The notes below the pieces were generated by a model. The model searched no databases and was not told where the DNA came from. It worked only from the letters and a program-made list of their open reading frames with translations. 64,000 bases of DNA from Haloterrigena gelatinilytica (GTDB lineage Archaea; Halobacteriota; Halobacteria; Halobacteriales; Natrialbaceae), in contig NZ_JABUQZ010000001.1 in the NCBI RefSeq assembly GCF_013342145.1, forward strand, positions 1,860,001 to 1,924,000, given 5' to 3'. Shown in pieces: positions 25,607 through 33,542 of the stretch (positions are counted from its first letter, which is position 1; each line of letters begins with the position of its first letter). Position numbers and translations under genes: made by a program.

Positions 25607-26197
25607 CTACTCTGCTTTGGTCTTCTGGGTACCGTCTTCGTTGGGTTCGCCGGAATCGACTGTAGCGGAACCGGATTCGGAACCCCAACTGTACTCAACT
25701 GGGTGGGTGTGGGACTGAACCGCTAAGGACTCTGCTCCGCCATCAGCTCCGAGAGTGATGGAAGACCCGTTCACGGTCACGTCCCCGGAGGACTCAACCG
25801 TGGTGTCTCCATCGGATTCGACGCTCACGTTCCCGCCGTTTGTGGTCGTGATCGACACGTCCCCATCGGCGGACAGTTCGACGTTCATCGTCCCGTCTGC
25901 CTGCATCGAGAAGTGTAGTTCGGTGTCCTCGTTGAACTTGAAGCAGAAGTCCCCTTGTGAGAGATCAGTCGGGAACTCGAACGCCGGAACCGAGATCGGC
26001 GTGTGGGCGATCCGTTCGCCGTTGACCTCCGAGACCTGCACCGTATCGCCCTCTTCGGGCACGGCGTAAGCCCCCTTCTGGAAAGTCAGGAACGGCATTT
26101 CTAACGGCTCGCGGTTCGGGCCGGTGACCACGTTCACGAGAACGCGACCGCCAGCCTCGCCAATAAATACAGAGGAGACACGTCCAAATTTAGCCAT
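25607..26197 (-). CDS. Baseplate spike, P2 gpV / Mu gp45-like
   Basis: 196 residues. An N-terminal OB-fold (GRVSSVFIGEAGGRVLVNVVTG, GDTVQVSEVNGERIAHTPI) leads into a repetitive beta-helix (NVELSADGDVSITTTNGGNVSVESDGDTTVESSGDVTVNGSS) and a tip containing SHTHPV. HxH at the apex binds iron in P2 gpV and related spikes, so the tip is probably metal-capped. This is the membrane-piercing needle at the bottom of the tail. Confidence 0.86.
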   Translation of the reverse strand: MAKFGRVSSVFIGEAGGRVLVNVVTGPNREPLEMPFLTFQKGAYAVPEEGDTVQVSEVNGERIAHTPISVPAFEFPTDLSQGDFCFKFNEDTELHFSMQADGTMNVELSADGDVSITTTNGGNVSVESDGDTTVESSGDVTVNGSSITLGADGGAESLAVQSHTHPVEYSWGSESGSATVDSGEPNEDGTQKTKAE

Positions 26198-26200
26198 AAA

Positions 26201-27550
26201 TCAGTCCTCCCCACGTCGAGCGCGGCGGTAGGATTTGAGGCTCTTGTAGCCCTCGTCGCTGGTCGGGCTGTAGTAGACAGCCATCGTCTTGAGGCTCTTC
26301 GGGATCGAGCTAACCTCGACGGTGATGATCCACCCCCGAGTTATCGAGAAACTGTGCTGGACACTCGTGACGATATAGGAGCCGCCGTTAGCGGCGTTGT
26401 TACAGTGGTCCTCGATGTAGTCCGCGACCATGATGATATCGCCCACGCTCATCTGGGCCAACTTCTTCTTCTGCTCCGAGGCCATCCCATTGAAGATGAT
26501 ATTCCCGTTGCGGTGGTTCGCCGACTCCGAGATAAGCATATTCCGGGCCGCATCCTCGAGCGAATCCAAGTCCCAGATTTTCAGGGGTTCATCGGTGGTG
26601 ATGATCTTACCGGGGGCCACCTCACCGTCTTCGTCCTCGATCCACGCTTCAGCCATCGGGTAGAGTTCCTGTGATGGATCTCCCCCGTTCCAGATTTTCC
26701 CGTCGGTGTTCCCGCCGAACCAGTGGGTCTCACCGTTCACCTTCACAACCGAGACTGGGTGGTTTTTCAGTCGGACGACGTTGTACTCCTTCATACAGTA
26801 CGCCTTGTCGGTCGGAAGACCGCTTACGGCGTGGCGATTCTTCGGCTTCATCGCGGGGAGACCTAACCAGAGAACGCCGTCGTTGTCCACCCACGAGGAG
26901 AAACCGAACTCGTCCTCGACCATCTTCAGGGCGGAGTTCGGAGAGATATCATCGAACTCCAGCCCCTTGTACGTGTTATGGGGCATACCGGCGTGTTTCC
27001 CGGCTCGTCCAAGGAAGTCCGCCGTAATGGCGAGACCGTCATTGATAGCCCCCTTCCAGCCGCTTCGGGCTGCGTCGGAGCCGGAACCGCTGATGGCTTC
27101 GACAATGTCCTCCTGTGCGTCCTGCTTCTCTTCTTCGAGGAGGGCGTTGTTCACGGCCTTGATCCCGGTCAGCACGTCGTAGGGGTCGTCCCGGTTCTCG
27201 AAGATGTAGTCGGTCACCTCCCCGACGTTGACCTCCCCGAAGTGTTCGCTCAAGACACCGCGCTCGAGGATCTTGCGGGCGTCATACAACCGGAGCCGTG
27301 CGTTCTCCCGGTTAATCTCCAGCGACTCTTCCGGGTAGAGATACCGATTCTGGACAGTGCCCGAAATGCGGATCTCGACCGGCTCGGCGTCCTTGGCGTT
27401 GCGGGCGATCTCCTTTCCTCCCTCATCTGGGATGGTGAGCCGAGCGTGGCTGTAACGGGTCTTCTCCGACTCCGTCGAGAGGTCGAAAACATCAAACTCC
27501 AGCCCAGATACTAAGAAGTGGACTGTCGCGCCGCCGTGTTCACAGGTCAT
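26201..27550 (-). CDS. Baseplate hub, P2 gpD-like
   Basis: 449 residues. The N-terminal part (EKTRYSHARLTIPDEGG, AEPVEIRISGTVQNRYLYPEE) and the later SPNSALKMVEDEFGFSSWVDNDGVLWLG, VKVNG and GGSYIVTSVQHSFSITRGWIITVEVS segments match the gpD/gp27 hub fold that forms the trimeric tube end and holds the spike. The length fits an elongated gpD. Stop and start overlap the neighbouring genes. Confidence 0.8.
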   Translation of the reverse strand: MTCEHGGATVHFLVSGLEFDVFDLSTESEKTRYSHARLTIPDEGGKEIARNAKDAEPVEIRISGTVQNRYLYPEESLEINRENARLRLYDARKILERGVLSEHFGEVNVGEVTDYIFENRDDPYDVLTGIKAVNNALLEEEKQDAQEDIVEAISGSGSDAARSGWKGAINDGLAITADFLGRAGKHAGMPHNTYKGLEFDDISPNSALKMVEDEFGFSSWVDNDGVLWLGLPAMKPKNRHAVSGLPTDKAYCMKEYNVVRLKNHPVSVVKVNGETHWFGGNTDGKIWNGGDPSQELYPMAEAWIEDEDGEVAPGKIITTDEPLKIWDLDSLEDAARNMLISESANHRNGNIIFNGMASEQKKKLAQMSVGDIIMVADYIEDHCNNAANGGSYIVTSVQHSFSITRGWIITVEVSSIPKSLKTMAVYYSPTSDEGYKSLKSYRRARRGED

Positions 27551-27975
27551 TAGTGTTCGTGGTCGTCGTGATCGTCTTCGCCGTGACCGTCTCCCTCGTT
27601 CTTGCCGGTCGAGAGAACGTTCAGACTGTACTTGTAGAGCGGTTCTCGGTTACGAGGATCGAACGCCCGAGGGCCTTCGCACTCCCCGTCCATGACGCGG
27701 ATCTCGCCGCTCCATCCGGGTGAGATGATCGTCAACGGGTAGTTGGCGTTCAGCAGGTTGCCGAACGACGGGATCTCCGACTCACGGAGAACGCCCGAGA
27801 CGTGAACCTCGCGGTTCTTCGAGCCGAGGTCAGACACGTCCTCTGTGCCACAGAAGTTGTCTTCCCGGTTCAGGTTACGCGACTTCGAGATCGAGATACG
27901 TGTGGGAACGTAGGTAGGAGCGAACGTGAGACCAGAAGAGGTGATATAGAAGTCCTCCTTGTCTAACGCGCTCAT
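27550..27975 (-). CDS. Tail protein, gpU/adaptor-like, His-rich C-terminus
   Basis: 141 residues between tape measure and hub, the position of gene U in P2-type phages. The segment NREVHVSGVLRESEIPSFGNLLNANYPLTIISPGWSGEIRVMDGE resembles gpU-type tail proteins. The C-terminus is an odd acidic histidine tail (GHGEDDHDDHEH) that could chelate metal. Assignment rests on position and partial pattern. Confidence 0.62.
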   Translation of the reverse strand: MSALDKEDFYITSSGLTFAPTYVPTRISISKSRNLNREDNFCGTEDVSDLGSKNREVHVSGVLRESEIPSFGNLLNANYPLTIISPGWSGEIRVMDGECEGPRAFDPRNREPLYKYSLNVLSTGKNEGDGHGEDDHDDHEH

Positions 27976-29930
27976 TTCTCGGTTTCCTCTTCAATCGTCG
28001 TCTGTTCACGGTAGAGCGACGGGAACTCGTCCTTGAGCTTCTGGTACTCGGAGTTGCCGACGTTTCCGTAGATGTTGATTTGTGTTCCGCCTCCGCCGCC
28101 ACCCATCGCGTAGGTGTCGCTGCCGCCGACAGAGGGAGCCGGGCCGGTCTTCCCGACATTGCTGACTGCCTTCATCGCGCCTTCAGCGAGGAACCCGCCC
28201 GCCACGAGAACCAGTCCAAGGCCCGTCGAGGCGAGGAAGGCCCTCCACGCCATCTTCGCGCCGTTTACCGCTGTGATCCACGAGTAGATGTGGCCGATGG
28301 AGGCCCAGATGACCTTCCCGAGATAAACAGCCCACTTGGTGAAACTGAGTCCGGTGAACCACACCCACGCCCGCCCAGCGCCGATAATGGCGGTCCTGAG
28401 CAGGTAGTATGTGGCAATCAACCGGAGCAGTCCCAAGATGAAGTCGTTGTTCAGGAAATCACTGAACCAAGCGAAGAGGTCGAAGAGAGGCCTGAAGATC
28501 GTGATGACGAACGAGGCCGCCTTCGAGACGTTGTAGAGGACAACGATGAGGTCAACGAAGATACCTGCGAGATCGGCGAACGCCGTCCAGTTCTCGTCAA
28601 CTTCCTTCACGCCCCACTTGAAGACGTTTAGGAGCGCGTCACCGAGAGCGCCGCCCACGAGCATCGTAATGCGCTCGATGGGTTCCTGAAGGTCTATGAT
28701 AGCCGTAATCAGGTCAGCCACCCAGTTCGCGCCTCCGTAGAGGGCGCGGGTGAACATCCCCTCGAAGGCATCAAGGCCTTCCATCGCATCCGCAATCGGC
28801 TTGATAGCGTGCGGGACAGCGTCGAGGAAGTCTTCAGTAATCGGCTGGAAGGACTGTGCAACGGGCTGGAATACCCCGAAGAGTTCCTCCTTCAGCTCCT
28901 TAATTCGGATACCCGCGTTCTTCATCGACTCCTCGATGCTGGTACCGTAGCCGAGGAGACCGAGTCCGAGGACAGCGCCTCCGGCGACCGCGAGGCCACC
29001 GAACGCCGCTGCAACCCCGATAACTGCCCCAGCAAGGGTAATCAGCATCGGGATGAGGAGAGCCACGAGGTTCATCCACTTGTGCATCGTCGGGCGCATC
29101 GCGGCCAACTTCCGACCGAAGCCCCCGATCAGGTCCATGTCGGGGATGGAACTCGCTCGGTTACGCATTGCGCCACTGAAGAAGGAAGCCCCCTTCCGGG
29201 TCGTTCGGAGAGAGCCACGGACGCCCTTCCCGACGTTCCGACCGAGGTTGCCGACCATGTTCCGGCGAGCCGACCAGCGGATCTGCTTGTCGAGTTCGCT
29301 TCGGGTCAGTCCGGGTCGGTCGGGCATCGGACCGTTCGGAACGTCCGGGCCGCGCCCAGTCGCTACGTCAGTACCCTTCTTGATGCGCCGCATGAAGTCG
29401 GTCTCGGGGTTCGAGAGTTCGATGGGCCGACCGTCCTCGCCGAAGAGGTGGCCTTCCCGCCCCATCGTGAAGTCCGTGTGCCACGCGGGGTTGCCGTCGA
29501 GGGAGAGCCGCTTTAACTGCTGGTCAACGATCTCGTTGACCGTGCGAGTAACGTCGAGTCGCCCGTTATGAGGCGTCGGTTTCAGCGCGTCTAATGCACT
29601 GCCCCCGCCACCGCCGCCCCCGACGCCGGGGACGTTCTCGTTCTTCGTGAGAATCCGGTGTACGGATTGTGTGTCCTTGGACAGCCCAGCCTTCAGCGCG
29701 AAGGCCTTTTTGTGTCCTTTGACGTTGATATCGAGGGTCGTCTTGATCTTCTTCTCGAGGGCTTCGAGTTGAGCCTTGACCTCCTCGATATCGCCACCGT
29801 CGTCAATGTCGAGTGTGACCGACAGTTTCTTGCCGTCGATTCGGTCGAGTTGCTTTTCGAGTTTCTTGAGGTCGTCACTGAACTGGTCGATTATCTCGAC
29901 AGCAACCTCTACCGGGTCTGAACTTGCCAT
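27972..29930 (-). CDS. Tail tape-measure protein
   Basis: 652 residues. A charged coiled-coil N-terminus (EIIDQFSDDLKKLEKQLDRIDGKK, IEEVKAQLEALEKKIKTTLD) is followed by a basic linker, then several hydrophobic helices (LVALLIPMLITLAGAVIGVAAAFGG, ATYYLLRTAIIGAG) and a Gly-rich region before the C-terminal helix. Tape-measure proteins set tail length and enter the host envelope; the length implies a fairly short tail. It lies immediately after the chaperone pair, as expected. Confidence 0.88.
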   Translation of the reverse strand: MASSDPVEVAVEIIDQFSDDLKKLEKQLDRIDGKKLSVTLDIDDGGDIEEVKAQLEALEKKIKTTLDINVKGHKKAFALKAGLSKDTQSVHRILTKNENVPGVGGGGGGGSALDALKPTPHNGRLDVTRTVNEIVDQQLKRLSLDGNPAWHTDFTMGREGHLFGEDGRPIELSNPETDFMRRIKKGTDVATGRGPDVPNGPMPDRPGLTRSELDKQIRWSARRNMVGNLGRNVGKGVRGSLRTTRKGASFFSGAMRNRASSIPDMDLIGGFGRKLAAMRPTMHKWMNLVALLIPMLITLAGAVIGVAAAFGGLAVAGGAVLGLGLLGYGTSIEESMKNAGIRIKELKEELFGVFQPVAQSFQPITEDFLDAVPHAIKPIADAMEGLDAFEGMFTRALYGGANWVADLITAIIDLQEPIERITMLVGGALGDALLNVFKWGVKEVDENWTAFADLAGIFVDLIVVLYNVSKAASFVITIFRPLFDLFAWFSDFLNNDFILGLLRLIATYYLLRTAIIGAGRAWVWFTGLSFTKWAVYLGKVIWASIGHIYSWITAVNGAKMAWRAFLASTGLGLVLVAGGFLAEGAMKAVSNVGKTGPAPSVGGSDTYAMGGGGGGTQINIYGNVGNSEYQKLKDEFPSLYREQTTIEEETEK

Positions 29931-29939
29931 TTAGAACTG

Positions 29940-30266
29940 TCAGTCGTCTTTGTGTTCGTTTGTGTAGACTACCGTTTCGCCGCGACCGCCGCCGCGTGGA
30001 GCCTTCATCTGATTCACCGGGCCGGTGTCAACCTGCCCAGCGCCGTCCGGACTATTCGCTTCCTCGTGCTGACGCTCTATTTCTTTCAAGAGAACCATCC
30101 GCTGGAAGGGAGTCAGATCGGCCTGTGTCGGAGCGAGGGGGATTCCGGCCTCGCTACTGAGAGCCAGCACGCCGCTGGCCGCCCCGGCTTCCACGAAACT
30201 TGGTCGCGTCTCGCACATCACCCGCAATTTCGAGCGCCTTCCCGCCGAGTTCGACCGAGTAGCCAC
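29940..30266 (-). CDS. Tail assembly chaperone, frameshift extension (E'-like)
   Basis: As a stand-alone frame it is 108 residues, but the sensible protein starts inside it at about FVEAGAASGVLALSSEAGIPLAP..ADLTPFQRMVLLKEIERQHEEAN. It overlaps the upstream chaperone by 113 bases in the +1 (or -2) frame. Tailed viruses make the short chaperone and a frameshifted long form here. The likely shift site is AAG-TTT-CGT, where Phe-tRNA on UUU can slip forward to UUC, joining DATKF to VEAGAAS. It ends in a basic/acidic tail just before the tape-measure gene. Confidence 0.75.
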   Translation of the reverse strand: MATRSNSAGRRSKLRVMCETRPSFVEAGAASGVLALSSEAGIPLAPTQADLTPFQRMVLLKEIERQHEEANSPDGAGQVDTGPVNQMKAPRGGGRGETVVYTNEHKDD

Positions 30267-30657
30267 CGACCATCATGGAGACCATCTGCTCGGCCTCGTC
30301 GCGGTCGTGTTCGATGAACTCGCCGTCGCCGTCGTAGGAGCCGACGAGGGCGTTGATCGCGGCCTTCTGCATCGTCGCAACGAAGGCCCCGTCCATCTGG
30401 GAAATGTCGATGGAGTCCTCGCCTGCCTCTTCGGCGGCCTCCTTAGCCTCCTCAACGGCGTCGATAGCGTCTTCCTCGTCCATGTTGAGGTGGGCCTTCA
30501 GGAACGCCGCAATCGGCAGGAACTCCTCGTCCTTCATCGGGCGAAGAACAGCAGTAACGTCCTCGCCGAACATCTCGAAGTCGTAGTCCTCGCGGTATCG
30601 GTCGCCGCGAACGCACATATCGAATAACTTGGAAGTAGGCTTGTCAGATTCGCTCAT
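30154..30657 (-). CDS. Tail assembly chaperone, short form (E-like)
   Basis: 167 residues. An N-terminal beta part (SKLFDMCVRGDRYREDYDFEMFGEDVTAVLRPMKDEEFLPIAAFL), an acidic helix (EEAKEAAEEAGEDS) and a GKALEIAGDVRDATKF segment precede the tail FRGSRGGQRRAGSQ, which reads like the abandoned frame after the frameshift site. Located between tube and tape measure as in all P2/lambda-type tail operons. It should coat the tape-measure protein during tail assembly. Confidence 0.78.
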   Translation of the reverse strand: MSESDKPTSKLFDMCVRGDRYREDYDFEMFGEDVTAVLRPMKDEEFLPIAAFLKAHLNMDEEDAIDAVEEAKEAAEEAGEDSIDISQMDGAFVATMQKAAINALVGSYDGDGEFIEHDRDEAEQMVSMMVGGYSVELGGKALEIAGDVRDATKFRGSRGGQRRAGSQ

Positions 30658-30698
30658 AGGTAATTAGGTGAAATTGTAAGGGGTGTTCTGGGGCGGTG

Positions 30699-31151
30699 CT
30701 ACTCGGCGGCTTCAGCGTCGCCGTCTTCGGTCGCGTCCGAAGGATCGGCGTCCTTGTCCCCGCCAATCGACTTGCTCATGGCGATGAACTCGTAGGAGGT
30801 CTCGACCGTTTCACCGGAGTTGACCTCGTAGCCCTCGCTCGTGACGAGGATATCGTAGAAGGCCGTCTCCCCGCCGTCGAGGTGGGTGATGGTGATGGAG
30901 CCGAGAACCTGCGGGATACCGTTATCATCGAAGAAGGCGGTGTCCAAGTCCTGCCGGTTGCCCTTGCAGGACATAGAGCCTTCATACGAGACCTGATTGA
31001 TGGCGTAGCCATCGGGGAGGGTCTGACCGGACCCGTAGATAGTCTCGATATCGACGTTCTTCGTGACGGACAGCGATTCAACAACGACTTCAGGGAAGTC
31101 CTCACCGACCGACACAACAATGTCAGCGGCGCTTTCTTTGCGAGAAACCAT
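30699..31151 (-). CDS. Tail tube protein
   Basis: 150 residues, directly after the sheath gene. It is beta-rich with ADIVVSVGEDFPEVVVESLSVTKN, YGSGQTLPDGYAINQVSYEGSMSCKG and SGETVETSYEFIAMSKSI, consistent with the tube fold, ending in a very acidic tail. It forms the inner tube pushed through the envelope on sheath contraction. The leader TTTCTCTCTCTTAACATG is pyrimidine-rich with no Shine-Dalgarno. Confidence 0.82.
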   Translation of the reverse strand: MVSRKESAADIVVSVGEDFPEVVVESLSVTKNVDIETIYGSGQTLPDGYAINQVSYEGSMSCKGNRQDLDTAFFDDNGIPQVLGSITITHLDGGETAFYDILVTSEGYEVNSGETVETSYEFIAMSKSIGGDKDADPSDATEDGDAEAAE

Positions 31152-31188
31152 GTTAAGAGAGAGAAATTAATCAGCGAGCGAGAGTCGC

Positions 31189-31203
31189 AGAAGGGGCCTT
31201 ACG
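31189..31203. promoter_or_regulatory. AGAAGGGGCCTTA element after the sheath gene
   Basis: Read on the minus strand, the sheath gene ends TAA-GGCCCCTTCT. The same junction occurs at 32526 and 20160. It may act as processing or attenuation site between abundant late genes. Confidence 0.5.
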
Positions 31204-32473
31204 CGACAGCCCCAGCGGTGACCGTCGCGTTGATGTTGCGGAGCGGGTTGATGGTGGAGACTCCCACGTCCACGGACGCGGTCATCGCATCAACCGGCTC
31301 GACGGTGACGACGTAGGCGGTGATGGCGTTCATGTCCATCAGGCCGCCCAGCCGGGCCACGATGTTCGAGCGGAGAGAGTTGCGGGCCGCCTGCGTGTGC
31401 AGTTCACCGATGTACTTCTCCGAGACCTCGTTCGTGATCTCGGTGACATAGTCGATGATGAGCCGGTGAAGCACCTGCCGCATGGCGTCTTCCTCGGTGT
31501 TGTCGTCGGCAACGCAGGTCAGGTCTTCAACAATGCGAGCGCCCCGGCTGTCGTTCGCCACCGGGACGACCTTCTTGACGATGAGCGATTCCTGCTCGGA
31601 CTTCGCCAGCGTCTCCGAGAGGCGGTTCTGCGTCTGGAGGCGCTTGAACATCGGGCTGTTGTTGATGCCCAGCGCGGCACGGAGGCCGAGGTAGGAGCCA
31701 ACAATCGACTCGCCAGCCGCGTTCCGGCTCGGGTAGAGCAACTGGATGCGGCTGGAATCGTAGGAGTTGGTGAACCCGCCCTTGTCCGTGATGTGGGAGG
31801 CCGCACCTGCGACCGCGACGGCGAAGTTGTAGTTGGCCGCCATCCGCAGGGCCGCGTCATGGGCCGCCTGAACGACCGCGTCGGTCTCCGTCAGGATACC
31901 GATGAAGTCCACAACCTCGGCGCGGTCGGCCTCGATGGTCGCAACCGCCGAGGCGTAGTCGTAGTGGGAGTACGTCGCGTTCCCGCTGGTCGGGACAGCG
32001 TCGTGTGCGTAGTCCCCGGTAACGGGGTTGTACGCGGTCTGCCCAGCGTCGAGATCGGCGTCGGCGGGGTCGGTGAAGACACGAACGGTCTCCTGAGCCT
32101 CGCCGTCGATCTCGAAGGTCACCTCGTCGGCGTCCTCCGAGACGGGGGTGCTGGCGAGGGTGCCGGTCTGGGCCGACACGTCCTCGTCAATGACCTCCGC
32201 GCCCTCGGCGGCGACGGCGTAGACGGGATACGCGCCCTCGGTGAGCGCGTCCACGATGTTCTCCGCAAGGGGAGAGCCAGCACCGAAGAGTTCGCGGGCC
32301 TTTACCGGCGTCCGAACCGAGTGGACCGTGTTCGCCGATGCGGTGCCGCTGGTGAGGTCGGCCTGTCCGACCAGACTGATCTGGGCGGAAGCGCCAACGT
32401 TGATACCTGCACTGGTAGCCGATTCAACCGAAGTAGAGACTCCGGGTAGGGTAGAATTGCCAATCTGAACCAT
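31199..32473 (-). CDS. Contractile tail sheath protein
   Basis: 424 residues. Start region QIGNSTLPGVSTSVESATSAGINVGASAQISLVGQADLTSG and the C-terminal YVTEITNEVSEKYIGELHTQ, then LRSNIVARLGGLMDMNAITAYVVTVEP are typical of sheath proteins (P2 gpFI, phage tail_sheath). It is followed directly by the tube gene. This protein polymerises around the tube and contracts at infection, which makes the virus a myovirus. Confidence 0.88.
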   Translation of the reverse strand: MVQIGNSTLPGVSTSVESATSAGINVGASAQISLVGQADLTSGTASANTVHSVRTPVKARELFGAGSPLAENIVDALTEGAYPVYAVAAEGAEVIDEDVSAQTGTLASTPVSEDADEVTFEIDGEAQETVRVFTDPADADLDAGQTAYNPVTGDYAHDAVPTSGNATYSHYDYASAVATIEADRAEVVDFIGILTETDAVVQAAHDAALRMAANYNFAVAVAGAASHITDKGGFTNSYDSSRIQLLYPSRNAAGESIVGSYLGLRAALGINNSPMFKRLQTQNRLSETLAKSEQESLIVKKVVPVANDSRGARIVEDLTCVADDNTEEDAMRQVLHRLIIDYVTEITNEVSEKYIGELHTQAARNSLRSNIVARLGGLMDMNAITAYVVTVEPVDAMTASVDVGVSTINPLRNINATVTAGAVA

Positions 32474-32515
32474 GTTAGAGTAGAGAGAAATCTGTTAGGG
32501 GGGCGAAGCGTCCCG

Positions 32516-32528
32516 AGAAGGGGCCTTA
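32516..32528. promoter_or_regulatory. AGAAGGGGCCTTA element before the sheath gene
   Basis: The element incorporates the TAA stop of the upstream connector gene (minus strand TAA-GGCCCCTTCT), 43 nt before the sheath start. Confidence 0.5.
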
Positions 32529-33035
32529 CTCCGCGTCGATGTTTTGCTGGGCCGTACCCAGCGAATCCGCGTCCCGCGTCACCCGCTTGAGATACTTGAA
32601 GCGGATGACCTTCCCGCCCTCGTACCAGTCCGGCTCGACCACCGGGTTCGACCGGGGTTCGGCCCCACCGACTCGCCACTCGGCGGTGTCGGCGTGGAAG
32701 AGGTCGGAATCGTATTCATACGGCAGGAAGGCGTCGTCTATCGCGCCGAGGAGCGAATCGCGTTCACTTTCCTCGTAGCTTCGGACAACGCAGTCGGCAA
32801 CGAACTCGTTGTACTGATGGAACTCTCGTCCGGTGGCAGTGCCGTCGGAGTCACGGATGAAATCAGCAAACGGGTTCGCGCCGTTTTCGTCCTGAAGACG
32901 GGAAGACCGCCAGCGGACGATCACGTAAGGGGGCTTGCTGTTTTCGTCCCCACCGTCAGTCCGCGCCCCCACATCGGCAGGAAGCGCAGCGTTCAGGTCG
33001 GACAAAAACTGCTGTATGACTTCTTGTTCGTTCAC
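32526..33035 (-). CDS. Neck / tail-completion protein
   Basis: 169 residues from GTG 33035, which overlaps the stop of the upstream 59-residue gene (GTGA); the longer ATG frame reads back through that gene and is less likely. The sequence EQEVIQQFLSDLNAALPADVGAR, KPPYVIVRWRSSRLQDENGANPFADFIRD and later VVRSYEESERDSLLGAIDDAFLPYEYD match the size and position of head-completion/tail-terminator proteins that precede the sheath gene. Exact subtype uncertain. Confidence 0.65.
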   Translation of the reverse strand: MNEQEVIQQFLSDLNAALPADVGARTDGGDENSKPPYVIVRWRSSRLQDENGANPFADFIRDSDGTATGREFHQYNEFVADCVVRSYEESERDSLLGAIDDAFLPYEYDSDLFHADTAEWRVGGAEPRSNPVVEPDWYEGGKVIRFKYLKRVTRDADSLGTAQQNIDAE

Positions 33036-33211
33036 AGTCGTCGTAGCTCCGAAGAGATAGAGTCCGCCGTCTCGTCGTCGGCGTTGCGTTCTGCCCACCG
33101 CTGGGCGTGTTCCATGTAGCCAATCCCCTCAAGCCCTTCCCGCTTGATCTTGTCCTGTAACCAGAACGCGAGATAGACGTAAGTTGGATGCCACTGATCG
33201 AGGTCTGCCAT
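33032..33211 (-). CDS. 59-residue helical protein in the neck module
   Basis: MADLDQWHPTYVYLAFWLQD... ending DSISSELRRL. It is translationally coupled to the next gene by GTGA overlap and preceded by a pyrimidine-rich leader (CCCTTCTACTCTCCC). It has coding character although short. Function unknown; small neck accessory proteins occur here in related viruses. Confidence 0.7.
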   Translation of the reverse strand: MADLDQWHPTYVYLAFWLQDKIKREGLEGIGYMEHAQRWAERNADDETADSISSELRRL

Positions 33212-33230
33212 CGGGAGAGTAGAAGGGGGG

Positions 33231-33542
33231 TTATTCGTCGTTCAGTTCGTATCGGTCGGCCCAGCCCTCGCGGACACAGGACACCCCGGCCTGCTCGAGC
33301 CGATCTTCGTGTGGGGTCTCGTTCGGTTCGATGACCGTATCCATCGTCGGGTAGACCGCCCCGTCTTCGGCGACCCACCGCGTCGGGGCGCTTTCCGATA
33401 CCTCCGTCGCCTCCATGTCGATCATGGCGTCGATGAAGACCGCATCGGGGTGAGACTCGTCCACCCAGTAATCGAGCGGGTCACACGTTGCCCACCCGAT
33501 CTCGTCGCCATCAGCGTCGTACAGGCGGAGAGTCCATGTCAT
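33231..33542 (-). CDS. 103-residue acidic protein, paralogue of the one at 16454
   Basis: It opens TLRLYDADGDEIGWATCDPLDYWVDESHPDAVF and ends CVREGWADRYELNDE, matching the 16454 protein along its whole length. Here it sits inside the head-tail joining module, coupled by ATGA to the gp10-metalloprotease gene. This suggests a virion or assembly role rather than a host-takeover one, but there is no direct evidence. Confidence 0.72.
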   Translation of the reverse strand: MTWTLRLYDADGDEIGWATCDPLDYWVDESHPDAVFIDAMIDMEATEVSESAPTRWVAEDGAVYPTMDTVIEPNETPHEDRLEQAGVSCVREGWADRYELNDE

